A stretch of DNA of 64,000 nucleotides, from assembly GCA_017470505.1 (NCBI GenBank), contig JAFUYO010000008.1:1-64000 (forward strand). The letters run 5' to 3'. The position numbers were made by a program, and so were the translations under genes. Numbering within the stretch: position 1 is the first letter of the stretch; every line of letters begins with the position of its first letter. Under the pieces are notes generated by a model. The model was given only the letters and a program-made list of their open reading frames with translations, ran no database searches and had not been told where the DNA came from. The DNA is from Butyrivibrio sp. GTDB lineage: Bacteria > Bacillota > Clostridia > Lachnospirales > Lachnospiraceae. Below, piece by piece: positions 1 to 8,950 of the stretch.

Positions 1-3000
1 CAGGGATGTAGACGGTCTTGCTGTTGTTAAAGCCAGCCTTCTCATGCGCCGCCCTGAGCGCCCTGTTGATCGCGCTCGTGTCATCTTCTCCGTCATCGGG
101 AACTGCCCCGTACTCCTCGCAAGTCACGTTGTAACACTCATCGGTATCATCTGGTATTCCCGGAACATAAGTGTACCACTTCGCGTACAGGGTCAGGTTT
201 CCGTAGGAGCCGTGCGGCACTTCCGGTTTCCCTGCAGACACTTTGAGATCCTTGTCCAGATACCATCCCATGAAGGTGTAGCCCGATTTGACAGGAACCT
301 TTGAAGTGTTGTCAGCAGCTGCATCGATAAGATACGGCGTTATATCAGGACTCTCGCAGGTATACTCGGTCGGCGCCATTTTCTCAATCCTTGTGCCGTT
401 CGTCTCCATATAGGAGATGGTGAATGTCTTTATCTTCCACACTGCGTAGAGCTTTACAACTCCTCCGCTCTTTTCAAGGTCAAAGTCCTCCTTGCTGACT
501 GCTGCCCTGTCCTTAAAGAAGGGCTTTACTCCTGCATCTGTATCAGGATCATAGTCGGGCTCCGTTGACCATCCGACAAAGTCATAGGCAGGATTTGTAA
601 AGGTGCAGGCATAGAGGTTATATTTCTTTTTTCCGCCTGACGCGAGGGCGCTTTCAAGGCCTGTCATGTTGCTCATATAGCCTGTTGCTGCATCCGAGTT
701 TTTGTAAAAGCTGATGCTGTAGGTTCCCGGAACCCACTTCGCGTACAGAGTGATGTCGCTCTGCGGATCCTTTATGAACATTCCGACATATTTTTTGCAC
801 GCCTTATCGCTGCACCAGCCGTCGAACCTGTACCAGGACCCGGTGGGCCTCGTCGCCGTCGCAAGAACATATCCGTTTTCAAATCTTCCCCTGTAACAGG
901 TTACGTACCCGGCTTTTGTCGTGTCAAGCACCGCGTCATCGGCATTCAGCACATAGTTTATCGTGTACTTCGTCTGTCGCCACTTTGCGTAAAAGACCTT
1001 ATTTCCCGTGCTGCCCTTCTTTATGCCGCTCACACTTTTCTTAAGTCCCGCATCGGAGCACCACCCCAAAAATACCGCTCCAACCTTTGATATCTCTTTT
1101 AATGAGACTTCGTCCTTTACGGTGTAAAAATAAGTGTTCATGTCATTATCCGCGCCTGAGAGATTCATGTAGCTTACCGAGTACTCCTCAATCTCCCAGC
1201 GCCCCATAAGTGTCACGCTCTCTCTGTAAAAACCAAAATCGCTCACCATGCACTTATCCGGGATGATCTCATCGCTCCCTGCAAGGCTCCATCCAAGAAA
1301 CCTGTAGCCCTTTAATTTAAAAGAGTTCTTTGTAAGGGCCTGCGTCTTCCCGTAGATGAGCTTCTGCTCTCTCATAGAGCCGCTAAGTCTGTAAGGCGCG
1401 TCAGCAGGTATGTTTGCGTCAAACCTTACCGTGTAGGAGAGTCCCTCCTTGTCAGCGCTGACTGAATCTCCATCTCTCCAACTGCGCCAGATGGCGTACA
1501 GATTTATCCTGCCGGATGAATAATCCGCCCCTGCGTCTGACAGCCGTTTTAAGAGCCCGCCTTCATCTTCGGATATGCTCACCAGCGCCTTGTCACAGAT
1601 TACGTTTTCTTCGTTATCGCCAGAGAGGCTCCAGCCCGCAAACACTTTTCCTGTGTTTGTAAAAGAGCTTGCAGTAAGCTCACAGCTCAGTCCGTAGTAA
1701 ACACTCTGCCCGGACATCTTTCCCTTTGCGCCCTCTCCGCCATTGTAGATTATGGTGTACCTGTCGGGATTCCATTTCGCGTAGAGAGTGATGTCGCCAA
1801 CCGACTTTTTGTTTATCGACTTAACCTGCTTTTTGAAGGACAGATCCGTAAACCAGCCGCCAAAGCTGTACCCTGTCCTGATCGCATTTGGAAGCACTGT
1901 AACTCCTGTTCCGTACGTATACTTTGTTGGCGCGCTCCCATCGAGTACTGCCGCATCTTCCTCAGAAAAGATAAGGTTTTTGTAGTTTATTGCAAATTCC
2001 CTTTTCCAGACCGCATAGAGAGTTATGGGATTTTTCGTATTGTAAAAGCCATCGCCGCTCACTACTGTGACAAGGTCGCAGACCATCTCTTTGTCGGAGT
2101 ACTTAACTATTCCTTCTGAAGCGTCAGATGAGCTCTCAGCCCAGCCTGCAAACTGAAGACCACTCTTTTTATACTTATTTGGCAAAAGAGCTTTCGCAAC
2201 GCCAAATGAAAAGGTCTCAGTATCCATACTGCCCTCGTCTGCCCCGTTGCCGTCAAACCTGACCGTGTAGGTGTAGGGAACCCATTTTGCGTACAGATCA
2301 AGGTCCCCGTAGGAGCCCCTTTTCACCTCTGCGATTCTGACCTTAAAGGAGCTGTCCCTGTACCAGCCTGCAAACTGATAGCCCGCCGGCCAGTCCTTCT
2401 CATTAGGAACAAGCAGCGTAAAGGTCGCATCCCCCGCCTTGTAGCTGTAGGGCTTATCGCCTTCCTTCACGACAAAGCCTTCCTTGCTCCAGCCGCCAAA
2501 ATGTGGAGTTATCCTGTACTCAATCGCGCTCCACTGCGCAAAGAGCATTATGGTCCTGACGCCTGAACCCGAATTGGTCACGGACTGAGTGTCAGAATAT
2601 TTAAGGCCGTTTCCAAGGGCCGCAGTGTTCCAGCCCGTGAACTCGTAGCCGTTTCTCACAAATTTGTTCGCAGGGAGGTTTATCGTCTTTCCCTCCGCAA
2701 CTGAGATATTCTTCATGCTGCCTGAGGTTGAGCCGTTTCCGTTGAATATGACAGTAAAGTTTGTCGACGGAGCGGCTATGGTAAAGCTCACAGTTTTAGA
2801 GCCGCTGTAATCGCCGACTCCGTATACTGTCAGTGATGCCTTTCCCTTTACAACATTGTTTTCGTAGGAGTCAATGTAATAGTCCTCGCCCTCTGTCAGC
2901 ACGTCGCCTCCGAGCTTTACCTCGACCTGGCTGCCCGACGGTTTACATGGCAGGCTGTGCTCATACTGCGTGTTGACTCTCACTGAGGCCTTACTTATAT

Positions 3001-4462
3001 CTGCAGATGATATGCGAAAATTGCGGCTGATATCCCCAGTGTATCTTCCGATGCCGTAGACCTTCACGTTTATGACTGCGCCTACCGGAGCGATGTCACC
3101 ATCCTGCACGATATCACCCTCGTACCTGTCGGTTCCGTCCGGAAGATAAGTGTTATTGACATAGGTATAGGTAAAGTTTTTGTCGTAATCCTTCCCTGCT
3201 GTAAGCTTTTTTCCATCAGGATTCGTGATCACAACAGTGGTAGTAAAATTACCTCTCTTACCTGAAAAGACCTTGTCCGCAGCAGTCATCAGAAAGCCGT
3301 CGCCGGAGATATCAACCGGTTCACCTGCATCTGCGCCTGTTGCAGAAAGCTCTATATCTTCCTCAGCTTCACTTAAAATCTCTTCTAAAAGAGCAGCCTC
3401 AGCCTCCCCCTCTTCGGTAAGTGCAAGTTCAGATATTTCCTCTTCTCCTTCAAGCGAAATCTCCGGTAGCTCTCCGTCTTCATTTAAGATTTCACCCGGA
3501 TCATCTGCAATACTTTTCTCCGCCTGACCATTTCCGGCGTCTTCATCAGACTCATCTATCGCTCCGGTGCTGCTGCCCTCATCCTCTTTGGGAAAGACAG
3601 AAATTTCCTTAGCATCGCTCCTGCTAAAGAGAGCATACAAAGAAAGTCCCTTTTCATCAGTAAGGTCTATGTCATCCCGAAGAAGAATATCTCTAAGATA
3701 AGTGTCCTCATCCACAAGGTATTCAGTAAGACCATTAGAAATACTCTCAGATTGTGGCTCTTTACTGTACGGTGAGCTGCTATCATCCCCTGCATCCTTA
3801 AGGGACCATCCTATAAACTCACCGCCTTCCATTTCAGGCTCAGGGATCTCTTTTATCTCTATAAAAAGATCGTGCTCCCGATCATCTTCATCCGTTTTTA
3901 TGCCTTTCGCATAGCGAAGGGCGTCCGATAATTTCCCTTCCTCAGGCACAAAGAGCTTTAGTTCCGAGAGCTCCTCTTCTGAAAGATAAAGATAGTCAAG
4001 CTCATCCTCATCAAACTCCCCGTCTCCTGCAATGAGAGTTACAACCTGGTATTTTGAAAGCTCCTGTTCCCTGGCGCCATTTATCAGCTCCGTTTTTTCA
4101 GCAGTAGCAGGGATGTCTCCTGCATTTGCAGCTTCACCTGAGCTTTCAGTACCGGCCTCATTTCTGCCATCTGCTTCCGTATCCGCAGTATCGGATAACT
4201 CCTCTTTATCTTCGTAAGGCCTATCTCCATCACCGTCCGAAGTCTCTTCGGATATTTCTTCCGGCGTCTCAGGCTCTTTCCCGGGATCATCTGTATCCGG
4301 AACGGCTTCATTTTCACTCATGCCCTGCTCAGTATTAAGGACTGCACTTTCGCTCTCCATCGCCAGCGCATTTGAAGGAATAGCTGCCCCCAAAACTTCA
4401 ACAGAGAGCATCGCCGCCAGAAGCCTTCTCCCACACAATTTAAGCTTACTTTTCTCTCTCAT
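1..4462 (-). CDS. Secreted InlB-type repeat protein with C-terminal pectate-lyase-like beta-helix (partial, 3' end off window)
   Basis: The frame is open from an ATG at 4462 to the window edge, 1487 codons, with no stop; a GAGGGGG ribosome site sits just upstream. The N-terminus (MREKSKLKLCGRRLLAAM) is a positively charged signal peptide. Residues about 35-400 are acidic, low complexity. Two Ig-like repeats with a GKDY/GEDY...GxGxYxG pattern follow (about 3300-2790). Then about ten repeats of 70-95 residues, each with an F/Y-x-G-W core and ending in a LYAKW-like motif, typical of Listeria-Bacteroides (Flg_new/InlB_B) repeats. Near the edge, after residue 1450, the motif GAVPDDGEDDTSAINRAL and KTVYIP match the start of a right-handed beta-helix of the Pectate_lyase_3 kind. 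I infer a surface or secreted protein acting on, or binding, plant polysaccharide; the catalytic part is outside the window, so enzymatic activity is unproven. Confidence 0.85.
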   Translation of the reverse strand, partial: MREKSKLKLCGRRLLAAMLSVEVLGAAIPSNALAMESESAVLNTEQGMSENEAVPDTDDPGKEPETPEEISEETSDGDGDRPYEDKEELSDTADTEADGRNEAGTESSGEAANAGDIPATAEKTELINGAREQELSKYQVVTLIAGDGEFDEDELDYLYLSEEELSELKLFVPEEGKLSDALRYAKGIKTDEDDREHDLFIEIKEIPEPEMEGGEFIGWSLKDAGDDSSSPYSKEPQSESISNGLTEYLVDEDTYLRDILLRDDIDLTDEKGLSLYALFSRSDAKEISVFPKEDEGSSTGAIDESDEDAGNGQAEKSIADDPGEILNEDGELPEISLEGEEEISELALTEEGEAEAALLEEILSEAEEDIELSATGADAGEPVDISGDGFLMTAADKVFSGKRGNFTTTVVITNPDGKKLTAGKDYDKNFTYTYVNNTYLPDGTDRYEGDIVQDGDIAPVGAVINVKVYGIGRYTGDISRNFRISSADISKASVRVNTQYEHSLPCKPSGSQVEVKLGGDVLTEGEDYYIDSYENNVVKGKASLTVYGVGDYSGSKTVSFTIAAPSTNFTVIFNGNGSTSGSMKNISVAEGKTINLPANKFVRNGYEFTGWNTAALGNGLKYSDTQSVTNSGSGVRTIMLFAQWSAIEYRITPHFGGWSKEGFVVKEGDKPYSYKAGDATFTLLVPNEKDWPAGYQFAGWYRDSSFKVRIAEVKRGSYGDLDLYAKWVPYTYTVRFDGNGADEGSMDTETFSFGVAKALLPNKYKKSGLQFAGWAESSSDASEGIVKYSDKEMVCDLVTVVSGDGFYNTKNPITLYAVWKREFAINYKNLIFSEEDAAVLDGSAPTKYTYGTGVTVLPNAIRTGYSFGGWFTDLSFKKQVKSINKKSVGDITLYAKWNPDRYTIIYNGGEGAKGKMSGQSVYYGLSCELTASSFTNTGKVFAGWSLSGDNEENVICDKALVSISEDEGGLLKRLSDAGADYSSGRINLYAIWRSWRDGDSVSADKEGLSYTVRFDANIPADAPYRLSGSMREQKLIYGKTQALTKNSFKLKGYRFLGWSLAGSDEIIPDKCMVSDFGFYRESVTLMGRWEIEEYSVSYMNLSGADNDMNTYFYTVKDEVSLKEISKVGAVFLGWCSDAGLKKSVSGIKKGSTGNKVFYAKWRQTKYTINYVLNADDAVLDTTKAGYVTCYRGRFENGYVLATATRPTGSWYRFDGWCSDKACKKYVGMFIKDPQSDITLYAKWVPGTYSISFYKNSDAATGYMSNMTGLESALASGGKKKYNLYACTFTNPAYDFVGWSTEPDYDPDTDAGVKPFFKDRAAVSKEDFDLEKSGGVVKLYAVWKIKTFTISYMETNGTRIEKMAPTEYTCESPDITPYLIDAAADNTSKVPVKSGYTFMGWYLDKDLKVSAGKPEVPHGSYGNLTLYAKWYTYVPGIPDDTDECYNVTCEEYGAVPDDGEDDTSAINRALRAAHEKAGFNNSKTVYIP

Positions 4463-4516
4463 ACATCCCCCTCGTATTGTTACAATAATAATTCCGCTCG
4501 CGGCATTCGCGCGTCA

Positions 4517-4571
4517 AGCACACCTTATGCAAGCCCCACGCATATTGCATGAGGCTTGCATAAGGTGTGCT
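4517..4571. repeat. 19-bp perfect inverted repeat between genes
   Basis: Arms 4517-4535 (AGCACACCTTATGCAAGCC) and 4553-4571 are exact reverse complements around a 17-nt spacer. It lies 10 bp past the stop of the aminotransferase gene and 55 bp before the start of the InlB-repeat gene. Its position suits a terminator for the aminotransferase transcript, but there is no T-run on either strand, so it may instead be a processing hairpin or protein site. Confidence 0.7.
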
Positions 4572-4580
4572 GACTCGTTC

Positions 4581-5777
4581 TTATTTCCTGTAATATGAGG
4601 CAACCTTCTTTACTGCTGCGATAACAGAATCAACATCCTCGTCAGTCATGAGAGGGTAAAGCGGTATGCTCATGATGCCGCGGTAGATCTTTTCCGCATT
4701 GGGGCAGAGCCCCTCCTTGTAGCCGCGCTCTTTGTAGAACGGGAAGTAGTACACCGGCACATAGTGAACCTGGCACTGGACGTTCTCAGCGCTTAATGCG
4801 TCAAAGAACTCCCTCCTTGTACATGTCAGTCTGTCCAGAACGAGCTGTATTATATAGAGGTGCCTTGTCGTCTCCGACTCCGGTATCTCCTTCTGAACAA
4901 AGATCTCCGGCACATCCCTGAAGGCCTCGTTGTACTTATCTACAATCTCTTTTCTTCTCGCAGAGAATCCTGGCAGCTTCTCAAGCTGGCTGAGCAGCAG
5001 TGCCGCCTGGAAATCCGTCATCCTGTAGTTAAAGCCAAGGCTCTGCATCTCATATACCCAGGGTCCCTCCGGCTCTCCGCCAACAAATTTTGACGCATCG
5101 TGCTCTATCCCGTGCTGTGACGCCATATGAAGCTTTCTGTACAGCTCCGGGTCATTGGTCGTAATCGCGCCGCCCTCGCCGGAAGTCACGGTCTTTACCG
5201 GGTGGAAGCTGAAGCACGTCATGTCGCCTATAGAGCCTTCCGGTTTTCCCTTATATTTTGTCCCGATGGCGTGAGCTGCATCTATTATCAGGATCAGACC
5301 ATGCCTTGAGCAGATTTCTCTTATCCTGTCGTGCTCAACAGCCTGCCCCGTGAAGTCAACTGCCACAACAGCCTTCGTGCGCTCTGTGATATGAGCCTCA
5401 ATGGAGTCGGGATCGATGTTGTAAGTATTTGGATCTACATCTGCAAAAACAGGCGTAGCGCCGACATAGACCGCACAGTTCGCAGATGCCGCAAAGGTCA
5501 GCGGTGTCGTGATAACCTCATCTCCCTCACCAATACCTGCTGCGATCATTGCGCAGTGCAGAGCCGCAGTTCCGTTGCAGACTGAGACCGCATACTTCGC
5601 TCCTGTCACCTCACAGAGCTTTTTTTCAAGTGCCAAAACCGTCGGCCCGCAGGTTATGAGGTCCCCTGTAAGAGCCGCCGTAACAGCCTTGACATCGTCC
5701 TCGCCAACCCACTGTCGCCCGTAAAAAATCTTCTTTTCCCTGACAGGAGTTCCTCCGAATATTGCAAGCTTCTCCAT
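4581..5777 (-). CDS. pseC: DegT/DnrJ/EryC1-family sugar aminotransferase, PseC-like
   Basis: 398 residues, the usual length of the PLP-dependent DegT/DnrJ/EryC1/StrS family. The N-terminal IFYGRQWVGEDDVKAV and the segment CFSFHPVKTVTSGEGGAI, which carries the PLP-binding lysine, fit UDP-4-amino-4,6-dideoxy-N-acetyl-altrosamine transaminase (PseC), the second step of pseudaminic acid synthesis for flagellin or surface glycosylation. NGTAALHCA is the phosphate-binding loop and DAAHAIGTKY carries the ring-stacking aspartate. Start ATG has AAGGAG nine bases upstream. No other pse/leg genes are visible nearby, so the exact sugar is uncertain; it could act in another amino-sugar pathway. Confidence 0.8.
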   Translation of the reverse strand: MEKLAIFGGTPVREKKIFYGRQWVGEDDVKAVTAALTGDLITCGPTVLALEKKLCEVTGAKYAVSVCNGTAALHCAMIAAGIGEGDEVITTPLTFAASANCAVYVGATPVFADVDPNTYNIDPDSIEAHITERTKAVVAVDFTGQAVEHDRIREICSRHGLILIIDAAHAIGTKYKGKPEGSIGDMTCFSFHPVKTVTSGEGGAITTNDPELYRKLHMASQHGIEHDASKFVGGEPEGPWVYEMQSLGFNYRMTDFQAALLLSQLEKLPGFSARRKEIVDKYNEAFRDVPEIFVQKEIPESETTRHLYIIQLVLDRLTCTRREFFDALSAENVQCQVHYVPVYYFPFYKERGYKEGLCPNAEKIYRGIMSIPLYPLMTDEDVDSVIAAVKKVASYYRK

Positions 5778-5835
5778 TTTTCATGCTCCTTTTTTCATTT
5801 ATATAGCAAAGATTGTTCAGTTTTTTGCAGCGGTA

Positions 5836-6696
5836 TCATAAATTATAGACGCTTCCCTCTCTGGCAAAAGAGATGTCTCCCTCTCCGCGCTCTCTGATCA
5901 CTTCGCTCAGCCTGTCCATGTACTCGTCATTGTGACTTGGATTGTGGTGAACTAAAATAACCTTCCCTGCTCCCGTCATATCTTTAAGCTCAATCGCCTT
6001 CTCATAAGTAGAGTGACCAAAGCCCCTGCACCTTACATACTCCTCAGGAGTGTACTGAGCATCATAGAGAATGAGGTCGGCACCCATCGAAAACTCTGCA
6101 AGGCTCTCCAAAGGAGTCCTCTCACCCGTATCCTCCTCTGCGCCCACAGGCCTCTTTGAGGGAGGCAGAATCTCATGCTCAAAATCTGTCGCGTAGACAA
6201 CTTTCTTTCCACAGAAATCTAACTTAAACAGTGTCGAGCCTCCAGGATGGTTTGAAGGCGCTGTGGTGACAGTCACATCACCGATATTAAATGTCCCTCT
6301 TGCCTCGATAAATTCAAGGTCCATGTTGTAGTCATCCAAAGTTATTGGCCAGAGCGGCCTTGATATGTACTTATCAAGCTGCTGCCTCATCGTAAGCCCC
6401 TCAGCAGTGCTGCCATATATAGTCAGCTCCTTTCCAAAGAGGGAAGTCAGAAACTGCGGCAGTCCCACCACATGGTCCATGTGCGAATGGCTGATCAGAA
6501 GAGACTTTTTCTTTTCCCCGGTATCCGGTATATTCAGTATTCCGGTACCTGCGTCGAGGATGATCGCATCCGTCCGGGTCTCAAGAAGATAACTCGACGT
6601 GTTTCCGCCGTACTTTATCATGTCGCTCCTGCATAAGGGCATGGATCCGCGGCTCCCGAGAACCGTCAGTCTGAAAAGAGCATTTTCCTGCGCCAT
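5836..6696 (-). CDS. MBL-fold metallo-hydrolase
   Basis: 286 residues with the metallo-beta-lactamase signature HSHMDH near residue 70, a downstream SNHPGG motif, YATDFEH and LVHHNPSH near the C-terminus, which supply the usual metal ligands for a dinuclear site. The family is broad (phosphodiesterases, RNase Z relatives, cyclic-phosphate hydrolases); the cytosolic, signal-free form and closing H-x-N-P-x-H pattern resemble phosphodiesterase-like members, but the substrate cannot be read from sequence. GGAGG stands six bases before the ATG. It has its own promoter (see 6783-6812) and is transcribed away from the DUF6465 gene. Confidence 0.8.
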   Translation of the reverse strand: MAQENALFRLTVLGSRGSMPLCRSDMIKYGGNTSSYLLETRTDAIILDAGTGILNIPDTGEKKKSLLISHSHMDHVVGLPQFLTSLFGKELTIYGSTAEGLTMRQQLDKYISRPLWPITLDDYNMDLEFIEARGTFNIGDVTVTTAPSNHPGGSTLFKLDFCGKKVVYATDFEHEILPPSKRPVGAEEDTGERTPLESLAEFSMGADLILYDAQYTPEEYVRCRGFGHSTYEKAIELKDMTGAGKVILVHHNPSHNDEYMDRLSEVIRERGEGDISFAREGSVYNL

Positions 6697-6738
6697 AAAA
6701 AACCTCCATCCGGTTTTGTGTCCTGAATCATTTTCTCA

Positions 6739-6772
6739 CGCAGCCAGCAGCGTAGTGCCGGCTGCTGACTGA
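6739..6772 (-). promoter_or_regulatory. 5'-UTR hairpin of the MBL hydrolase gene
   Basis: CAGCCAGCAGC at about 6739-6749 pairs with GCTGCTGACTG at about 6762-6772 with one mismatch. It lies between the predicted promoter and the ribosome site of the downstream gene, so it would fold in the mRNA leader. No known riboswitch class is recognised. Confidence 0.4.
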
Positions 6773-6782
6773 CAGTAATCTA

Positions 6783-6812
6783 AGTATACCATAAATCTGT
6801 CAGGCGTCACAA
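6783..6812 (-). promoter_or_regulatory. Predicted sigma-A promoter of the MBL hydrolase gene
   Basis: On the minus strand TTGTGA (6812-6807) is followed after 18 bp by TATACT (6788-6783). It is back to back with the DUF6465 promoter, with the two -35 boxes only 7 bp apart. Confidence 0.6.
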
Positions 6813-6819
6813 TTAATGC

Positions 6820-6848
6820 TTGCAAAGCACAACCTAATGTGGTAGTAT
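6820..6848 (+). promoter_or_regulatory. Predicted sigma-A promoter of the DUF6465 gene
   Basis: TTGCAA (6820-6825), 17-bp spacer, TAGTAT (6843-6848). Transcription would start near 6855, about 40 bases before the ATG. Confidence 0.6.
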
Positions 6849-6894
6849 AGCAATCGAATTTTGAAGTAGTTTTCCAAGATAGGGAGGATTAAAA

Positions 6895-7092
6895 ATGGCT
6901 GCTAAGGTTAATACAAAGATCGAGCTTCAGTTCGGCGGAGATAAGGCTTATACAGAGGAAGTACTTGTATCTATGGCGAAAGAGGCATATGGTGCCAAGG
7001 ATATTAAGAGTCTTGACATCTATGTTAAGCCCGAAGAGGCAAAGGCTTACTATGTAGTAAACGGCGACATTACCGGAAGCTTTGACCTTTGA
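6895..7092 (+). CDS. DUF6465-family small protein
   Basis: 65 residues (MAAKVNTKIELQFGGDKAYT...), matching the short, highly expressed DUF6465 family of Clostridia, whose function is unknown. It is soluble, with alternating beta and helix segments and a clear C-terminal GDITGSFDL. AGGGAGG stands about nine bases before the ATG and a promoter and terminator frame the gene, so it is a single-gene unit. Conserved architecture and strong expression signals suggest a housekeeping role, but nothing in the sequence names one. Confidence 0.8.
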   Translation: MAAKVNTKIELQFGGDKAYTEEVLVSMAKEAYGAKDIKSLDIYVKPEEAKAYYVVNGDITGSFDL

Positions 7093-7124
7093 TCATGACA
7101 GTTATCACCACAAAGAGAAAGTAG

Positions 7125-7162
7125 AAAGAGCAGATATCGGTTTCCGATGATCTGCTCTTTTT
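7125..7162 (+). terminator. Rho-independent terminator after the DUF6465 gene
   Basis: AAAGAGCAGATATCGG pairs with CCGATGATCTGCTCTTT across a 3-nt loop with one bulge, followed by TTTTT. Confidence 0.85.
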
Positions 7163-7186
7163 ATGCACAGGCCGTTCATATGTAAT

Positions 7187-7372
7187 TTAACCCATATACC
7201 GGCCGGCGATCACACAGACGATTGAGAGTATCACTGCAATCACGGCAAAGATGCGCATCCACCTGTAGGTCTCCGGCTCCTCTTCATTGTTTTTGTTCAG
7301 TTGTCCTATGGTAAATACCACAACGCCGGCAATGAATATAACGGCGGCGTAAATCGCCATAAGCCTGTTCAT
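7187..7372 (-). CDS. Small two-helix membrane protein
   Basis: 61 residues with hydrophobic segments at about 5-24 and 41-57 joined by a charged linker (NKNNEEEPETYRWMR). The start overlaps the stop of the preceding gene by four bases (ATGA), indicating translational coupling. I do not recognise the family; it is a short integral membrane protein. Confidence 0.55.
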   Translation of the reverse strand: MNRLMAIYAAVIFIAGVVVFTIGQLNKNNEEEPETYRWMRIFAVIAVILSIVCVIAGRYMG

Positions 7373-8112
7373 AGTGTAAAGTCTCCAAAAATGCTCGTAT
7401 TATTGACAGCTGCATTTTTCGCCGAAGCAGAATATGCCTTTACGAGTTCATTCTGCAAAAGCGAGTTGTTGTTGAGATCTGTAAGCGACAGACTCTTAAA
7501 CGGATCAGAAGACGCTCCTGCAATATACGAATTGGACGATGCAAGTGCTCCTGCAAGTCCCGATACCGGGCCGGATGATGACTCGTCCGATGAGTCCTCG
7601 TTTCCGGTATCAAAGAGAGAGCTCTGTACCAGGTTTGCAGAGAAGTACTGTGACTTTGAGAGCTCCTGAAGAGCCTCGGTGCTTAGGACTCCCGCGTATG
7701 CGTTGCGATTGCCCGACAGAGCCGTAATCGCTTCTGCTGCAGAGTTTTTATCCTTCACCTCTTCTCCGGTATCCGACTTTGCTGCATCCGCTCCGGTGCT
7801 GTCTGTAACTTCCATCACTTTCCCGGCACTCTTTATCGATTCAAATGCCCCGTCTATCTGGTTAAAGGTGTTATCAAGTGACGCGATAGCCTCGCTCACG
7901 GCACTCTTTACCTCAAATTCGATATCAGGAACCGAATCCATGCCCTTAAGTCTGCTCTGGATGTTCTGCTTTATAGCCTCCCCAAGTTCAACCGAAAAGC
8001 GTGACCTCGCCTCAAGCTCCTCATTTATCTTCTGTGCAGCCTTCCCCACTTCCGATATGGAATTGAGATATTTGTTGACGCCCTCAGTCAGCTTTGAAAT
8101 ATCAAATGCCAT
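7369..8112 (-). CDS. Hypothetical soluble protein, helical N-terminus
   Basis: 247 residues from the ATG at 8112, chosen because GGGGGA lies directly before it; a longer TTG-started frame exists to 8124 but would place the ribosome site inside the gene. Residues 1-90 are amphipathic helix (coiled-coil-like, KLTEGVNKYLNSISEVGKAA), the middle is Asp/Ser-rich, and the C-terminus is Ser/Asn/Ala-rich, ending in NNTSIFGDFTL. There is no signal peptide or membrane segment. Its four-base overlap with the small membrane protein gene downstream suggests a shared job. No family recognised. Confidence 0.6.
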   Translation of the reverse strand: MAFDISKLTEGVNKYLNSISEVGKAAQKINEELEARSRFSVELGEAIKQNIQSRLKGMDSVPDIEFEVKSAVSEAIASLDNTFNQIDGAFESIKSAGKVMEVTDSTGADAAKSDTGEEVKDKNSAAEAITALSGNRNAYAGVLSTEALQELSKSQYFSANLVQSSLFDTGNEDSSDESSSGPVSGLAGALASSNSYIAGASSDPFKSLSLTDLNNNSLLQNELVKAYSASAKNAAVNNTSIFGDFTL

Positions 8113-8201
8113 TATTTCCCCCAAGATATTGTATTTTTACTCTTATTATACACTATATCTTCTTTAATACAATCGAGCAGAGAAATAAATGTTACTGTGC
8201 A

Positions 8202-8933
8202 TCAGTTTACTTTTTCCCGCATGTGTTCTTTTATTCTGTCCTTTATCCTGTTTTCAACCAGCTGCGCAATCTCCCCGGACCTGAGATTCTTGTACTCATC
8301 GTAGTATATCGGCCGAAGATAGTACACATAGGTCGTGACAGGTCCTCTGTGGGGGCTGTTGTAAACCTTGTAGGAATCGACAAGCGCCACCGGAACTATG
8401 GGGCATTTTGCCATCAGAGCCACCTTGAAGCTCCCCGCTTTAAAGTGCTCCACTCTGTTCTGATTGTTCTCTTTGTACCCGCCCTCCGGGAAAAGAATAA
8501 ACTTGCGCCCTTTCTCTGCTACCTCGCGGGCCACCTGCCTGAACACGCCAATCGTCTGGCGAATGTCACTTAAAACAATCGTCTTTCCCTCGACTATCCT
8601 CAAAAACTCAGAGAGGAGTATCATATGCGACCTCTTCTCATCCATCACAAAAGAGCATGGCTTTTTGTGGGTGTTAAAGATTCCCAAAACATCGTACTTG
8701 CCCTGATGATTGGGATATAGCATATAGCCGCCCTCCTTTGGAAGGAGCTCCTGCCCCTGAGCGATTGTCTTAAAACCGGCAGAGCGGTTCATTTTGGTCA
8801 CCATCTCGTTCGCCAGCGCGTACCTCTCCTCCTCTGAGTGCCTGTCCATATGCCGCAGCCATATCCTTGACTTTATCACGTAAAAAATGATCCTGTGCAG
8901 GTTAATTAATATAGTGTGATGAAAATTATTCAT
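8202..8933 (-). CDS. 1-acyl-sn-glycerol-3-phosphate acyltransferase-like protein (LPLAT/PlsC family)
   Basis: 243 residues. The acyltransferase catalytic motif NH-x4-D appears as NHQGKYD near residue 77, and the glycerol-phosphate-binding FPEGG near residue 150. An N-terminal hydrophobic segment (about 5-22) would hold it at the membrane. The family transfers an acyl chain to lysophosphatidic acid or related lysolipids in phospholipid synthesis. The gene lies 17 bp after the exonuclease gene and is likely co-transcribed with it. Substrate specificity is not readable from sequence. Confidence 0.8.
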   Translation of the reverse strand: MNNFHHTILINLHRIIFYVIKSRIWLRHMDRHSEEERYALANEMVTKMNRSAGFKTIAQGQELLPKEGGYMLYPNHQGKYDVLGIFNTHKKPCSFVMDEKRSHMILLSEFLRIVEGKTIVLSDIRQTIGVFRQVAREVAEKGRKFILFPEGGYKENNQNRVEHFKAGSFKVALMAKCPIVPVALVDSYKVYNSPHRGPVTTYVYYLRPIYYDEYKNLRSGEIAQLVENRIKDRIKEHMREKVN

Positions 8934-8950
8934 TCATTACGCATCCTTAT

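Noticed and set aside
1..2800. Regularly spaced similar DNA blocks in the first 2.8 kb
   Set aside because: They correspond to the protein repeats of the InlB-type protein; the DNA is too divergent for a recent duplication or assembly artefact.
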